A DNA stretch of 64,000 nucleotides from Paenibacillus sp. FSL W8-0426. GTDB taxonomy: Bacteria > Bacillota > Bacilli > Paenibacillales > Paenibacillaceae. Below, piece after piece: positions 18,344-27,637 of this stretch (within the stretch, counting starts at the first letter, position 1; every line of letters starts with the position of its first letter). The notes beneath the pieces are model-generated. The model did not search any database and was not told where the DNA came from. It was given only the letters and a program-made list of their open reading frames with translations. The stretch spans positions 18,501 through 82,500 of the forward strand of contig NZ_CP150203.1 of the NCBI RefSeq assembly GCF_037969725.1, in the 5' to 3' direction. The position numbers and the translations under genes are program-made.

Positions 18344-18375
18344 GGATGTTTCCGTGATCGTGAGGATGGATCTCT

Positions 18376-19203
18376 GTGAAGAAATTAAAACGAAGCGCAA
18401 GGCTGGTTGAAATGACGCAGTACTTATTGGCAAGACCGCATACAGTCATTCCGCTCACCACTTTTGCCGAACGTTACGGTGCCGCGAAGTCATCAATTAG
18501 CGAAGATTTGGCGATTATCAAGGAAGTGTTCGAAGAAGGTGGATCGGGCGAGCTTTTAACGCTGGCTGGGGCGGCTGGAGGAGTGAAGTGGATACCGAAA
18601 GTATCCAGAGAACATGCTCTTCATTTTGCTGAAAAATTATGCAGTGAACTTGAACAACCGGATCGGATCTTGCCGGGAGGGTACCTGTACATGTCGGATC
18701 TTCTAGGTGAACCTTCCCTGATGAACGAGGCAGGCAAAATTTTCGCCACGGCATTTGGCGGTATGGATATCGATGTGGTCATGACGGTAGAGACCAAAGG
18801 AATACCGCTGGCGTATGCGACCGGAGCCCAACTTAACCTGCCTGTCGTTCTCGTTCGCAGGGACCATCAGGCTACGGAAGGATCGGCTGTTAGTATCAAT
18901 TACGTTTCCGGGTCCCATAAAAGCCTGCATACAATGACCCTGTCCCGCAGGGCTATGAGAGAGCATTCCCGGGTCCTGATCGTGGATGATTTCATGAAAG
19001 CGGGAGGAACGGTTCAAGGGATGATCGACTTGCTGGCCGAGTTTAATGCAACGGTTGCCGGTGTAGGCGTTTTGGTGGAATCGGGAGCGGTGGATTCGGA
19101 GGAAAGACTGCTGACCGATTACGTCTCTTTGGCCAAGCTGACGGCGGTTGACGCCAAGAGCAGACAGATTTCCGTGAAGCCGGGGAACTACTTCGATCTG
19201 TAA
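18376..19203 (+). CDS. purR: Purine operon repressor PurR
   Basis: 275-residue PRPP-responsive repressor of purine biosynthesis and transport genes in Bacillota. The N-terminal winged-helix domain (residues about 1-70, KKLKRSARLVEMTQYLL and TFAERYGAAKSSISEDLA) is followed by a phosphoribosyltransferase-like domain with the PRPP motif RVLIVDDFMKAGGTVQGM near 200. It starts at GTG 18376. A PurBox-like site lies in its leader, suggesting autoregulation. In B. subtilis purR is followed by yabJ (ridA) and spoVG; here yabJ is missing and spoVG follows directly. Confidence 0.95.
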   Translation: MKKLKRSARLVEMTQYLLARPHTVIPLTTFAERYGAAKSSISEDLAIIKEVFEEGGSGELLTLAGAAGGVKWIPKVSREHALHFAEKLCSELEQPDRILPGGYLYMSDLLGEPSLMNEAGKIFATAFGGMDIDVVMTVETKGIPLAYATGAQLNLPVVLVRRDHQATEGSAVSINYVSGSHKSLHTMTLSRRAMREHSRVLIVDDFMKAGGTVQGMIDLLAEFNATVAGVGVLVESGAVDSEERLLTDYVSLAKLTAVDAKSRQISVKPGNYFDL

Positions 19204-19321
19204 AATGTTGACGGTTTACGTGTCGAGAAAGCTTCTATTCCATCGATCAAACATAAATACTGTCGAATTGTGTATTAAATAAAAAAATTCCTGATATTAG
19301 GACATTTTTATGGTTCTAAAA

Positions 19322-19349
19322 GAAGGAGTTCGTATATGCTGTGTGGAAT
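19322..19349 (+). promoter_or_regulatory. Candidate sigma-H promoter of spoVG
   Basis: GAAGGAGTT (19322-19330), 12 bases, GTGGAAT (19343-19349) fits RnAGGAwWW / RnnGAAT with one mismatch. The GTGGAAT -10 is like that of B. subtilis spoVG, the classic sigma-H promoter. The start site would be about 30 bases before the ATG. Confidence 0.6.
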
Positions 19350-19388
19350 TATACACCAAGTTCTGATGGAAAAAGGTGGTGAACACAC

Positions 19389-19673
19389 ATGCAAATTACG
19401 GATGTCAGACTCCGCCGAGTTAACTCTGAGGGGAGAATGAAGGCAATCGCATCCATTACCATCGATAACGAATTCGTCGTTCATGACATTCGCGTCATTG
19501 ATGGCAACAACGGAATGTTTGTTGCAATGCCGAGCAAGCGGACTCCTGACGGAGAATTCCGTGATATCGCCCACCCGATTTCTTCCGGAACGCGCGAGAA
19601 GATTCAGGCTGCTGTTTTGACTGAGTATGACCGTGCTGCGACTGAGGAAGAAGTCATTGAAGAAGGTGCCTGA
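19389..19673 (+). CDS. spoVG: Septation / regulatory protein SpoVG
   Basis: 94-residue nucleic-acid-binding protein. In B. subtilis it affects spore cortex formation and septation; in other Gram-positives SpoVG binds DNA and RNA and influences virulence and envelope genes. The whole sequence is conserved: [19 protein letters not shown], then [37 protein letters not shown]. The acidic C-terminus EEEVIEEGA is shorter than in some homologues. AAGGTGG precedes the ATG. It is flanked by a sigma-H-like promoter and a strong terminator, so it is probably monocistronic. Confidence 0.96.
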   Translation: MQITDVRLRRVNSEGRMKAIASITIDNEFVVHDIRVIDGNNGMFVAMPSKRTPDGEFRDIAHPISSGTREKIQAAVLTEYDRAATEEEVIEEGA

Positions 19674-19695
19674 GAACATTATTGGGGTTCAAAGG

Positions 19696-19732
19696 AAAAG
19701 AGAGCCATGTCTTATGGCTCTCTTTTCTTTTT
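19696..19732 (+). terminator. Terminator after spoVG
   Basis: AAAAGAGAGCCAT, loop GTCTT, ATGGCTCTCTTTT with a T-rich tail. Very stable perfect stem. Confidence 0.92.
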
Positions 19733-19739
19733 GTCCGGA

Positions 19740-20055
19740 ATAAGATATATTCAGTATTGAGTTTATTCATGCAGGAGATCTGCGCAGCGACTGTGTTCCC
19801 ATGTTTCGCATGGGTGATATGCGTGCGCAAAAATATATACGGCAGGCGTATTCTGAAAGCGTCGTGACATTCGAAGGCTTACAGATAATGGCGTATACGT
19901 ATAACTGCGATGATCGGTGTCCGCGTTGTTACGTGTCATGACTGAGACAGTGGTTGATGAACAAGACCGGCTCAAGCCGGCTGAACGTTGCTCGTTGACA
20001 AGGCTTCGCAAAAGGGGATGTCAATGAGGATTTTCAGAACAGGAGGTCGTGGATT
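19740..20055. other. Leader region of glmU, no gene seen
   Basis: 316 bases between the spoVG terminator and glmU. They hold a small perfect hairpin CCGGC-TCAA-GCCGG (about 19968-19981) and a TTGACA/TGTCAA inverted pair (about 19996-20025). I see no known riboswitch and no convincing promoter. Confidence 0.4.
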
Positions 20056-21453
20056 TTGAAAAAAATGGCAATCGTTCTTGCTGCAGGGCAAGGCAAACGA
20101 ATGAAGTCGAAATTGTACAAGGTGCTGCATCCCGTATGCGGCAAACCGATGGTTGGCCACGTACTGGATGCAGCGCTTCGGGCAGGTGTTGAGCGTACTG
20201 TCGTCGTGGTTGGCCATGGAGCCGAAGCGGTGCAAGCCTTTTTGGGTACAAAGGCGGAATATGCGCTTCAGGCCGAGCAGTTGGGTACAGGGCATGCCGT
20301 TAAACAGGCAAAGGATCTGCTCGGAAGCGAGTCAGGATCGACAATCGTCGTTTGCGGCGACACACCGCTGGTAACCAGCGAGACGTTGCAAGGACTGATG
20401 GAGCTTCACGAAAGCCGAGGGGCGGCAGCTACCGTCTTAACGGCAAATCTGGATCAACCTCATGGATATGGCCGCGTCATTCGCAGTGAAGACGGGTCCG
20501 TACTGCGGATCGTGGAACAAAAGGATTGCAACCCGCAGGAAGATGCAGTGAAAGAGATCAATACGGGGACGTACTGTTTCGATAATGCAAAACTGTTTGC
20601 CGCCTTGGAAAAAGTGACGAACGAGAACGCTCAGGGGGAATTTTACCTGACGGATGTGATCGGCATTTTCCGTAACGAAGGTGAAGTTGTGGAAGCATAC
20701 ATGTCGGATGACATCGCTGAATCGATCGGAGTCAATGACCGACTGGCCTTGTCCCAGGCGGAAGGATTCATGCGCGAACGTTTGGCCAAACATCATATGC
20801 TGAACGGGGTTACGATCATTGATCCGGCATCGACATATATCGGGGCAGATGTTACGATTGGAGCAGATACCGTACTCTATCCGGGGACCGTTCTGAAAGG
20901 AACAACGACGATCGGCGAGGCTTGCCAGATCGGGCCGCATGCGGATATTGAGGATAGTGTCATTCATAACGGCGTGGCCATCAAACATTCGGTTGTTTCG
21001 AAATCCGAAATTGGAGACGAAGTGACCGTGGGTCCGTTCGCCAACTTGCGTCCAGGCACCAAATTGGGACGCAAAGTGAAAATCGGCGACTTTGTCGAAG
21101 TGAAAAATGCTACAATTGATGAAGGCTCCAAAGTGTCTCATTTGAGTTATGTTGGAGACGCCCAAGTGGGCAAAAACGTTAATATTGGTTGTGGTGCAAT
21201 AACGGTGAATTATGATGGATATAATAAGGCAGTGACGACAATAGAAGACGATGCGTTCGTGGGCAGCAACGTCAATCTCATTGCACCGGTAACGATCGGA
21301 AAAGGAGCATACGTTGTAGCCGGTTCCACGATTACCCATGCTGTTCCCGATAACGATCTCGCCATTGCGCGTCCACGCCAAGAGAATAAAGCGGGCTATG
21401 CGGAGAAGATTCGCGGCCGTGCAAAAGCAAAGAAACAAGCGAAGTCCGAGTAA
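20056..21453 (+). CDS. glmU: Bifunctional GlmU (GlcN-1-P acetyltransferase / GlcNAc-1-P uridyltransferase)
   Basis: 465-residue enzyme that makes UDP-GlcNAc for peptidoglycan and teichoic acids. The N-terminal uridyltransferase domain (about 1-230) begins with the nucleotide-binding signature [25 protein letters not shown]. The C-terminal acetyltransferase is a left-handed beta helix of hexapeptide repeats (about 250-440), for example [16 protein letters not shown] and [13 protein letters not shown], with the active-site region NYDGYNK. The C-terminus is lysine/alanine-rich. I use TTG 20056, 9 bases after AGGAGG; the next Met codon would be too far from the RBS. It precedes prs, as in B. subtilis. 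Confidence 0.96.
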   Translation: MKKMAIVLAAGQGKRMKSKLYKVLHPVCGKPMVGHVLDAALRAGVERTVVVVGHGAEAVQAFLGTKAEYALQAEQLGTGHAVKQAKDLLGSESGSTIVVCGDTPLVTSETLQGLMELHESRGAAATVLTANLDQPHGYGRVIRSEDGSVLRIVEQKDCNPQEDAVKEINTGTYCFDNAKLFAALEKVTNENAQGEFYLTDVIGIFRNEGEVVEAYMSDDIAESIGVNDRLALSQAEGFMRERLAKHHMLNGVTIIDPASTYIGADVTIGADTVLYPGTVLKGTTTIGEACQIGPHADIEDSVIHNGVAIKHSVVSKSEIGDEVTVGPFANLRPGTKLGRKVKIGDFVEVKNATIDEGSKVSHLSYVGDAQVGKNVNIGCGAITVNYDGYNKAVTTIEDDAFVGSNVNLIAPVTIGKGAYVVAGSTITHAVPDNDLAIARPRQENKAGYAEKIRGRAKAKKQAKSE

Positions 21454-21479
21454 ACTCGGGATATCTATATTCCTTTTTT

Positions 21480-21499
21480 CCTTCCGGAAGCCCGGAAGG
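21480..21499. repeat. Perfect hairpin between glmU and prs
   Basis: CCTTCCGG-AAGC-CCGGAAGG, an 8-bp perfect stem preceded by TTTTTT on the + strand and lacking a T tail after it. It is not a standard + strand terminator; it may be an mRNA-processing or stabilising structure in the glmU-prs message. Confidence 0.5.
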
Positions 21500-21559
21500 T
21501 GCCGACATGTCGCAGACGCTTACAGATTCCAATGAACCAGCACGGAGGGTTTTTATTTT

Positions 21560-22513
21560 ATGACTTATTTTGATTCGAAATTGAAAATATTCACTTGTAA
21601 TTCTAACCCAAAGCTTGCCCATCAAATCGCGGATTATATCGGAATTCCTATGGGCGAATCTCACACGACCAGTTTCAGTGACGGCGAGATTCAAGTAAAA
21701 CTCTCCGAGAGCGTGCGCGGCTGTCATGTATATATCGTGCAGTCTACTTGTGCGCCGGTGAATGACAATTTGATGGAAATGCTCGTGATGATCGATGCGT
21801 TGAAACGGGCTTCCGCCAAAACGATCAACGTTGTCATTCCGTATTACGGATATGCACGTCAAGATCGCAAGGCTCGTTCCCGTGATCCAATCACGGCGAA
21901 ACTGGTGGCGAATTTGATCGAAAAAGCAGGGGCTACCCGCGTCATTGCCATGGACTTGCATGCCATGCAGATCCAAGGATTTTTCGATATTCCCGTCGAT
22001 CATCTGCTCGGCGTGCCGATTCTGGCACAGTATTTCCGTTCGAAACAGATCGAAAATCCCGTTGTTGTCTCGCCTGACCATGGCGGTGTGGTTCGCGCGC
22101 GCAAGCTGGCTGACTTCTTGAACGCACCGCTTGCGATTATTGATAAACGCCGTCCGGAGCCGAACGTCAGCGAAGTCATGAACATCATCGGTAACATTGA
22201 AGGGAAAACGGCGATCCTGATCGACGATATCATCGATACGGCAGGAACCATTGTGCTGGGGGCAAATGCTTTGATGGAAGGCGGCGTGAAAGAAGTATAT
22301 GCATGCTGTACGCATCCGGTATTGTCGGGTCCTGCGATGGAGCGTTTGGAAAACGCACCGCTGAAAGAGGTCATCGTGACGGATACCATTCCAATTACGC
22401 ATGCCAATCCGACGAGCAAGCTGAGAGTGCTGTCTGTTGCACCTTTGCTTGGTGAAGCGATCATCCGGGTTCATGAGGAACTGTCCATTAGCAAACTATT
22501 TGAAATAGAATAA
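21560..22513 (+). CDS. prs: Ribose-phosphate pyrophosphokinase (PRPP synthetase)
   Basis: 317-residue enzyme that makes PRPP from ribose 5-phosphate and ATP; PRPP feeds purine, pyrimidine, NAD, His and Trp synthesis and is the effector of PurR. Motifs: [10 protein letters not shown] near 37, [21 protein letters not shown] near 95, [12 protein letters not shown] near 129, [11 protein letters not shown] near 170, and the PRPP loop [13 protein letters not shown] near 219. A GGAGGG RBS precedes the ATG. In B. subtilis ctc (rplY-like) follows prs; here it is absent and a minus-strand gene takes the interval. Confidence 0.97.
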   Translation: MTYFDSKLKIFTCNSNPKLAHQIADYIGIPMGESHTTSFSDGEIQVKLSESVRGCHVYIVQSTCAPVNDNLMEMLVMIDALKRASAKTINVVIPYYGYARQDRKARSRDPITAKLVANLIEKAGATRVIAMDLHAMQIQGFFDIPVDHLLGVPILAQYFRSKQIENPVVVSPDHGGVVRARKLADFLNAPLAIIDKRRPEPNVSEVMNIIGNIEGKTAILIDDIIDTAGTIVLGANALMEGGVKEVYACCTHPVLSGPAMERLENAPLKEVIVTDTIPITHANPTSKLRVLSVAPLLGEAIIRVHEELSISKLFEIE

Positions 22514-22538
22514 GGCTGTCTGCATCATCTAGAAGTGA

Positions 22539-22576
22539 GGGGTTACGTTTTCCAGTTCAATGGAAAATGTAACCCC
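22539..22576. repeat. Long inverted repeat downstream of prs
   Basis: GGGGTTACGTTTTCC (22539-22553) pairs with GGAAAATGTAACCCC (22562-22576) around an 8-base loop, with only a G-T pair. No T tail follows on either strand. It lies between prs and the convergent small gene, so it may end or protect one of the transcripts. Confidence 0.6.
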
Positions 22577-22588
22577 TGTCGGCGTGCT

Positions 22589-22619
22589 AATAAAAATAAA
22601 CCCCGATCAATAACCGGGG
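22589..22619 (-). terminator. Terminator of the small minus-strand gene
   Basis: On the minus strand CCCCG, loop GTTATTGAT, CGGGG followed by TTTATTTTTATT. The TGA stop codon of the gene is inside the loop. Confidence 0.75.
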
Positions 22620-22807
22620 CGGGAAATAAAACGAAACCGGCGCCGATGGAACAGCGTGTCGGCAATTTCGACAAATTGATGGTCGAAACGTGTAATCACA
22701 CCGATTTCTACGTGGGTATCGCGGTCATATACCTGCACAGGGGTACGAGATTCCAGATGATAGATGAAATCATGATGCTGAGTCAGTTGTCCATTGTCTT
22801 CGCGCAA
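22607..22807 (-). CDS. Small protein of unknown function
   Basis: 66-residue frame on the minus strand starting at TTG 22807, with AGGAAGG about 10 bases upstream. The protein is polar, with VEIGVITRFDHQFVEI and the basic/aromatic end FHRRRFRFISRPGY; it looks like a small beta-rich domain. I do not recognise it. Three things support it as real: an RBS, a candidate promoter (22882-22910) and an intrinsic terminator whose loop contains its stop codon. It is convergent to prs and divergent from pth, in the place where B. subtilis has ctc, but it is not Ctc/L25. Confidence 0.6.
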   Translation of the reverse strand: MREDNGQLTQHHDFIYHLESRTPVQVYDRDTHVEIGVITRFDHQFVEIADTLFHRRRFRFISRPGY

Positions 22808-22881
22808 AACCCGCTCACCTTCCTGAGTCGATGAAATTAGGCTGTGAAAGTTACAGCAAATTGGAAGTTCACTTTCCTGAT

Positions 22882-22910
22882 ATTATATGTAATATATCAA
22901 TCGAAGTCTA
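22882..22910 (-). promoter_or_regulatory. Candidate promoter of the small minus-strand gene
   Basis: On the minus strand TAGACT (22910-22905), 17-base spacer, TATAAT (22887-22882). The + strand of the same AT-rich region has a weaker TTGGAA-17-TATATG pair that could serve pth. Confidence 0.45.
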
Positions 22911-22944
22911 TGCTATATGTTGGTTACCCGAAGGAGGGAATACA

Positions 22945-23505
22945 ATGAAATGGATTGTCGGACTCGGAAACCCGGGCTCGAATTATGCCAAAACGAGGCA
23001 CAACATCGGTTTTATGGCGCTGGATCGCCTGGCGGAGCGCCACGGCATTTCCATCACGCAGAACAAATGCAAAGCGCTGATTGGAGAAGGGAATATCAAT
23101 GGAGTAAAAACGGTGCTGATCAAGCCGATGACCTACATGAACCTTTCGGGTGAATCGGTACGTGCATACATGGACTTCTTCAAAGTCAGCCTTGAGGACA
23201 TGATTGTGGCGTATGATGACATGGATACGGAGATCGGCAAAGTGCGATTGCGGTATCAAGGAAGCGCAGGCGGACATAACGGAATCAAGTCGATCATCCA
23301 ACATGTGGGCACGCAGCAATTCAACCGGGTGCGTATGGGAATATCCCGTCCCGAACCTGGACATGCCATCGTGGATTATGTATTGTCGACGTTTATGAAA
23401 AAAGAAAAAGAAGCGCTTGAACAGACGATTGAGCAGACCTGCAATGCGCTGGAGTTCAGTCTGGACCATACGTTTGAACAAACGATGGCGAAATTCAATG
23501 GCTAA
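22945..23505 (+). CDS. pth: Peptidyl-tRNA hydrolase
   Basis: 186-residue enzyme that recycles peptidyl-tRNA released from ribosomes (SpoVC in B. subtilis). Motifs: WIVGLGNPGSNYAKTRHNIGFMALD with the catalytic His20 in TRHN, KPMTYMNLSGESV near 63, YDDMD (catalytic Asp near 94), GSAGGHNGIKSI near 108 and RMGISRP. ATG 22945 follows AAGGAGGG and gives the family N-terminus; the open frame upstream is not coding. It is followed by fin and mfd, as in B. subtilis. Confidence 0.96.
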   Translation: MKWIVGLGNPGSNYAKTRHNIGFMALDRLAERHGISITQNKCKALIGEGNINGVKTVLIKPMTYMNLSGESVRAYMDFFKVSLEDMIVAYDDMDTEIGKVRLRYQGSAGGHNGIKSIIQHVGTQQFNRVRMGISRPEPGHAIVDYVLSTFMKKEKEALEQTIEQTCNALEFSLDHTFEQTMAKFNG

Positions 23506-23609
23506 ACCGCTCTGAAGCATTAGCGAGAACAAAGACAGATCGTTTCCAGGTTGAAATCGGTCCGAATGGGGTATGCTGAACGTATAAACCACGTGCAGGA
23601 GGCATAGAT

Positions 23610-23840
23610 ATGTCAGTGAATTATGTGTGCAGGCATTGCCGCACCTTTATTGGACGGATCGATTCGGCTCGAATCACGGAGACGCAGCTCGGTTTTCATT
23701 TCTTGACCCCCGACGAGCGGAGGGATATAATAGCGTATAATTCCGGTGGTGACATTACCGTCCGGATTACTTGCGATTATTGCAAAGAAGCTCTGGACTC
23801 CAATCCCGAGCTCAGTTTGCTGGCCAACCCGCTTCAGTAG
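23610..23840 (+). CDS. fin: Anti-sigma-F factor Fin
   Basis: 76-residue zinc-ribbon protein (YabK). In B. subtilis, Fin made in the forespore inhibits sigma-F and helps the switch to sigma-G. It has two cysteine pairs, CRHC near residue 8 and CDYC near 55, and the conserved LGFHFLTPDERRDII centre. GGAGG precedes the ATG. It lies between pth and mfd, the conserved position. The window thus encodes both forespore sigma inhibitors, Gin and Fin. Confidence 0.93.
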   Translation: MSVNYVCRHCRTFIGRIDSARITETQLGFHFLTPDERRDIIAYNSGGDITVRITCDYCKEALDSNPELSLLANPLQ

Positions 23841-24109
23841 CGGAGCTGGGCAGCAGCAATCAACCGATTACAGATGATGGCGGCAGCGAAATGCTCCACC
23901 TTTATAGCCTTGGCAGCCTGCTGAGGCTTCTTTTCGGTTTGGGTAAAAACAGTCTCTCCCCATAATAGGGAATCCGCATCAAACGGATTGTGGCAAAGAA
24001 ACGGCAAATCCCTTATGATGGAACAGGAGAAAAAGGCAATGTTATCCAAATGTTAAAAGAACGCTTGGCTGCGTACATCATTAAGTAAGTTATAAGAGAG
24101 GTGCCCCTT

Positions 24110-27100
24110 TTGTTACAAGCACTTATACAGGCTTTTTCCAAAGATCCGGACTTTGGGTCCATCACTGCCGGTATTGAGTCCGGAATGAAGGAGCAGCTGG
24201 TTTCGGGGTTGTCCGGATCAGCACGGCAGATCATGCTGGCTGCACTTCATGAAGAGATGAACCGGCCATTGCTCGTCGTTACGCATAATATGTTTTCCGC
24301 ACAAAAAATTGCAGAAGATTTACAGGAAGCGCTTTCACCAGAGCGCGTGCTTCTATACCCCGCCAATGAGCTTGTTGCCGCTGAAGCCGCCGTTTCCAGT
24401 CCGGAAACGTTGGGTCAGCGTATTGACGTGCTCGTTCAATGTGCCCAAGGCTTTCGAGGGGTCGTTGTCATCCCGTTTTCGGGGGTACGCAGATATGTAC
24501 CGACTCCAGAAGTCATGGCCAGCGCCCGAATCACGCTAAAACAGGGAGAAACGCTGAAGCTTGATGCCTTCCTGCTGGAGATGGTGAAGCTCGGGTATCA
24601 GCGGGTAGAACGGGTTGAATCACGAGGAGAGATGAGCGTCCGCGGCGGAATCATTGATTTCTACCCGGTGACGTCCTCCGTTGCATACCGGGTAGAACTG
24701 TTCGACGACGAAATTGATTCCATCCGGACGTTTGATCCAGCGGACCAGCGCTCGATCGAACGTATTGGCGAAATCACGGTGCTGCCATGCAGAGAGTTGA
24801 TCGCCGACGGCGATCGGATGGAACGGGCGGCCGACACGGCTGCACTTATGCTGGAGAAACAGCTGGAGAAGGTGACGGACCGGCAGGCCAAGCTGCGCCT
24901 GCGCGAAGAGATTCATCGCGAGATTGAGCTGCTGCGAGAACATGTCTATTTTGATGAAATATATAAATATATATCCCCGCTCTATCCGGAGCACAAAACG
25001 ATTTATGATTACTTGCCTGAGGATACGCTCCTTGTGCTGGATGAACCTGCAAGGCTGGGAGAGACTTCGAAACAGTTGGAGCGGGACGAGTCCGAGTGGA
25101 ATCTGCATTTGATGCAAAACGGTAAAACGCTGCCTGATCTGCATCTGTCCGCGGACGGCGATGATCTGATATATGAACGTCCGTTCCAGACGCTCTTCAT
25201 GTCGATCTTTTTGCGTCAGGTACCGCATACGCAGCCGCAAAACATCCTCAACTTTATCAGTCGCGGCATGCAGGATTTCCATGGACAGATGAACGTGCTC
25301 AAGGCCGAGATGGAGCGTTGGCATAAAGCAGGGGTTCGCGTTGTCATGCTCGCGAGCGGCGAGGAACGATTGGAGCGCATGCGGCGCGTGCTTGCGGATT
25401 ATGAAATTCCTGAGCCGGAAATGCTGATCGGAAATCTGCAAACCGGCTTTGAGCTGCCATCGATTCACTTGGCTGTGGTCACGGAAGGCGAGATGTTTTC
25501 GCAGAAACAGCGCAAAGTTCGCAAATCCAGCCGCAATGTCGACAATGCGGAGCGGATCAAATCCTACAGCGAACTGAAGGTCGGCGATTATGTCGTGCAC
25601 CAGAACCATGGTATCGGTAAATATCTGGGGATCGGAACGTTAGAGGTTGCGGGCATTCATAAGGACTACATGCACATTTTGTATGCCGGCGGAGACAAGT
25701 TGTCCGTGCCAATCGAGCAGATCGACCTGATTCAGAAATACGTCGGTTCCGAAGAGAAGGAACCGAAAATCTACAAGCTGGGCGGCAACGAGTGGACGCG
25801 CGTAAAAAACAAGGTCCGTTCCTCCGTTCAGGATATTGCGGATGATCTGATCAAGCTGTACGCCGAGCGCCAAACGTCCCAAGGATATGGCTTCGACAAA
25901 GACACGCCGGAGCAGCAGGAATTCGAGGCCATGTTCCCTTATGACGAGACACGGGATCAGATTCGTGCCATCGAGGAAATCAAAAAGGATATGGAACAGA
26001 ATCGGCCTATGGACCGCCTATTGTGTGGTGACGTCGGATACGGCAAAACAGAGGTCGCCATTCGTGCTGCCTTCAAAGCTGCCATCGAGGGAAAACAAGT
26101 TGCTGTACTTGTGCCCACAACGATTTTGGCGCAGCAGCATTACGAGACGTTTCGCGAACGTTTCGGCGAATACCCTTTCAACATTCAGGTGCTCAGCCGA
26201 TTCCGTTCCCGCAAGGAACAGAACGAGACAGCCAAAGGCATCAAGGCCGGAACGGTGGATATCGTAATCGGTACGCACCGGCTGTTGTCTCAGGATTTGG
26301 TATTCAAGGATCTCGGATTGCTGATCGTCGACGAAGAGCAGCGCTTTGGTGTTACCCATAAGGAAAAGCTCAAAAAATTGAAAACCAACGTGGACGTGCT
26401 GACGTTAACGGCGACGCCGATTCCGCGTACCCTGCACATGTCGATGCTGGGCGTACGGGATTTGTCGGTCATCGAAACACCGCCGGAGAACCGTTTCCCT
26501 GTGCAGACGTATGTCGTCGAACACAGCCAGACATTGGTGCGTGAAGCCATCGAACGCGAGCTTGCCCGGGGAGGGCAGGTGTATTATTTGTACAATCGGG
26601 TTCAGGGCATTCACGAAAAGGCAGCAGAGATATCCGACCTGGTGCCGGAAGCAAAGGTTGGCGTAGGCCATGGACAGATGTCGGAAACGGAGCTGGAGAA
26701 AACCATTCTGGACTTCCTGGATGGCGAATATGACGTACTCGTCAGCACAAGCATCATCGAAACAGGCGTGGATATTCCGAACGTCAATACGTTAATCGTT
26801 CACGATGCCGATAAGATGGGATTATCCCAGCTCTATCAGCTGCGCGGACGTGTAGGGCGGTCCAACCGGATTGCGTATGCTTATTTTACGTATCAGCGGG
26901 ATAAAGTGTTGACCGAGGTGGCGGAAAAACGCCTGCAATCCATTAAAGAGTTTACGGAACTGGGCTCCGGCTTCAAAATCGCGATGCGCGACTTGTCGAT
27001 CCGCGGGGCGGGCAATCTGCTCGGTGCGGAGCAGCACGGCTTTATCGCATCCGTCGGTTTCGATCTGTACTCCCAGATGCTTGCCGAGGAGATCAACAAA

Positions 27101-27637
27101 CGTAAAGTAACCATGTTGGGCGAAGCACCAGTGCCATCCGATCAGTGGAATACGACGCTTGATCTCAGCATTGACGCGTATTTGCCGTCCGATTATATTT
27201 ACGACAGCATTCAAAAAATAGAGATTTACAAAAAAGTAGCGGTAATTTCCTCCTTTGAGGACGCGATGGAGTTGGAAGACGAGTTGGTAGACCGATTCGG
27301 CGATCTGCCGGAGGCGGTTATTAACCTCATGGCTGTAGCGAGACTTAAAGTGTATGGAAAAACCTACGGCATTGAGTCCATAACCCGCCGTGGCGATGAC
27401 TTGACCATCAAATTCTATGAAGGCCGTGAACATGCCTTTGAACTGTCCAAAATCGCGAACATTGGAAATCAGTTCGAAAGACGTGTACAATTTGAGCAAG
27501 GGAGCCACATGCTGGTCCATGTCAAAGGCAAAGGTCTCGAGGACAAGCAATTGATGGAACTGGTCGAGAAGTTTATGGAGTCCTTACAAAGTGCTTTTAA
27601 ATCAAAGGGGGAACCAAAGAATGTTACTAAAGTATAA
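24110..27637 (+). CDS. mfd: Transcription-repair coupling factor Mfd
   Basis: 1175-residue SF2 DNA translocase that removes stalled RNA polymerase and recruits UvrA. Domains in order: UvrB-like N-terminal module (to about 340), linker, RNA-polymerase interaction domain with KVGDYVVHQNHGIGKYLG near 485, the helicase core with Walker A GDVGYGKTE near 640 and the DEEQ box near 740, TATPIPRTLHMSML, then the TRG/C-terminal regulatory region. I use TTG 24110, 8 bases after GAGAGG; GTG 24101 overlaps the RBS. The 3' end overlaps the PrsA-like gene by 17 bases. fin and mfd are separated by about 270 bases, longer than usual, without a recognisable gene. Confidence 0.97.
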   Translation: MLQALIQAFSKDPDFGSITAGIESGMKEQLVSGLSGSARQIMLAALHEEMNRPLLVVTHNMFSAQKIAEDLQEALSPERVLLYPANELVAAEAAVSSPETLGQRIDVLVQCAQGFRGVVVIPFSGVRRYVPTPEVMASARITLKQGETLKLDAFLLEMVKLGYQRVERVESRGEMSVRGGIIDFYPVTSSVAYRVELFDDEIDSIRTFDPADQRSIERIGEITVLPCRELIADGDRMERAADTAALMLEKQLEKVTDRQAKLRLREEIHREIELLREHVYFDEIYKYISPLYPEHKTIYDYLPEDTLLVLDEPARLGETSKQLERDESEWNLHLMQNGKTLPDLHLSADGDDLIYERPFQTLFMSIFLRQVPHTQPQNILNFISRGMQDFHGQMNVLKAEMERWHKAGVRVVMLASGEERLERMRRVLADYEIPEPEMLIGNLQTGFELPSIHLAVVTEGEMFSQKQRKVRKSSRNVDNAERIKSYSELKVGDYVVHQNHGIGKYLGIGTLEVAGIHKDYMHILYAGGDKLSVPIEQIDLIQKYVGSEEKEPKIYKLGGNEWTRVKNKVRSSVQDIADDLIKLYAERQTSQGYGFDKDTPEQQEFEAMFPYDETRDQIRAIEEIKKDMEQNRPMDRLLCGDVGYGKTEVAIRAAFKAAIEGKQVAVLVPTTILAQQHYETFRERFGEYPFNIQVLSRFRSRKEQNETAKGIKAGTVDIVIGTHRLLSQDLVFKDLGLLIVDEEQRFGVTHKEKLKKLKTNVDVLTLTATPIPRTLHMSMLGVRDLSVIETPPENRFPVQTYVVEHSQTLVREAIERELARGGQVYYLYNRVQGIHEKAAEISDLVPEAKVGVGHGQMSETELEKTILDFLDGEYDVLVSTSIIETGVDIPNVNTLIVHDADKMGLSQLYQLRGRVGRSNRIAYAYFTYQRDKVLTEVAEKRLQSIKEFTELGSGFKIAMRDLSIRGAGNLLGAEQHGFIASVGFDLYSQMLAEEINKRKVTMLGEAPVPSDQWNTTLDLSIDAYLPSDYIYDSIQKIEIYKKVAVISSFEDAMELEDELVDRFGDLPEAVINLMAVARLKVYGKTYGIESITRRGDDLTIKFYEGREHAFELSKIANIGNQFERRVQFEQGSHMLVHVKGKGLEDKQLMELVEKFMESLQSAFKSKGEPKNVTKV

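Noticed and set aside
23506..23609. Sigma-F promoter of fin
   Set aside because: Fin is expected to be a sigma-F gene, but the best candidate (-10 near 23567-23577) matches the consensus poorly at both boxes.
24050..24088. Twelve-residue frame MLKERLAAYIIK just before mfd
   Set aside because: A leader peptide was considered, but there is no regulatory codon run, no terminator or attenuator, and a very short frame is expected by chance.
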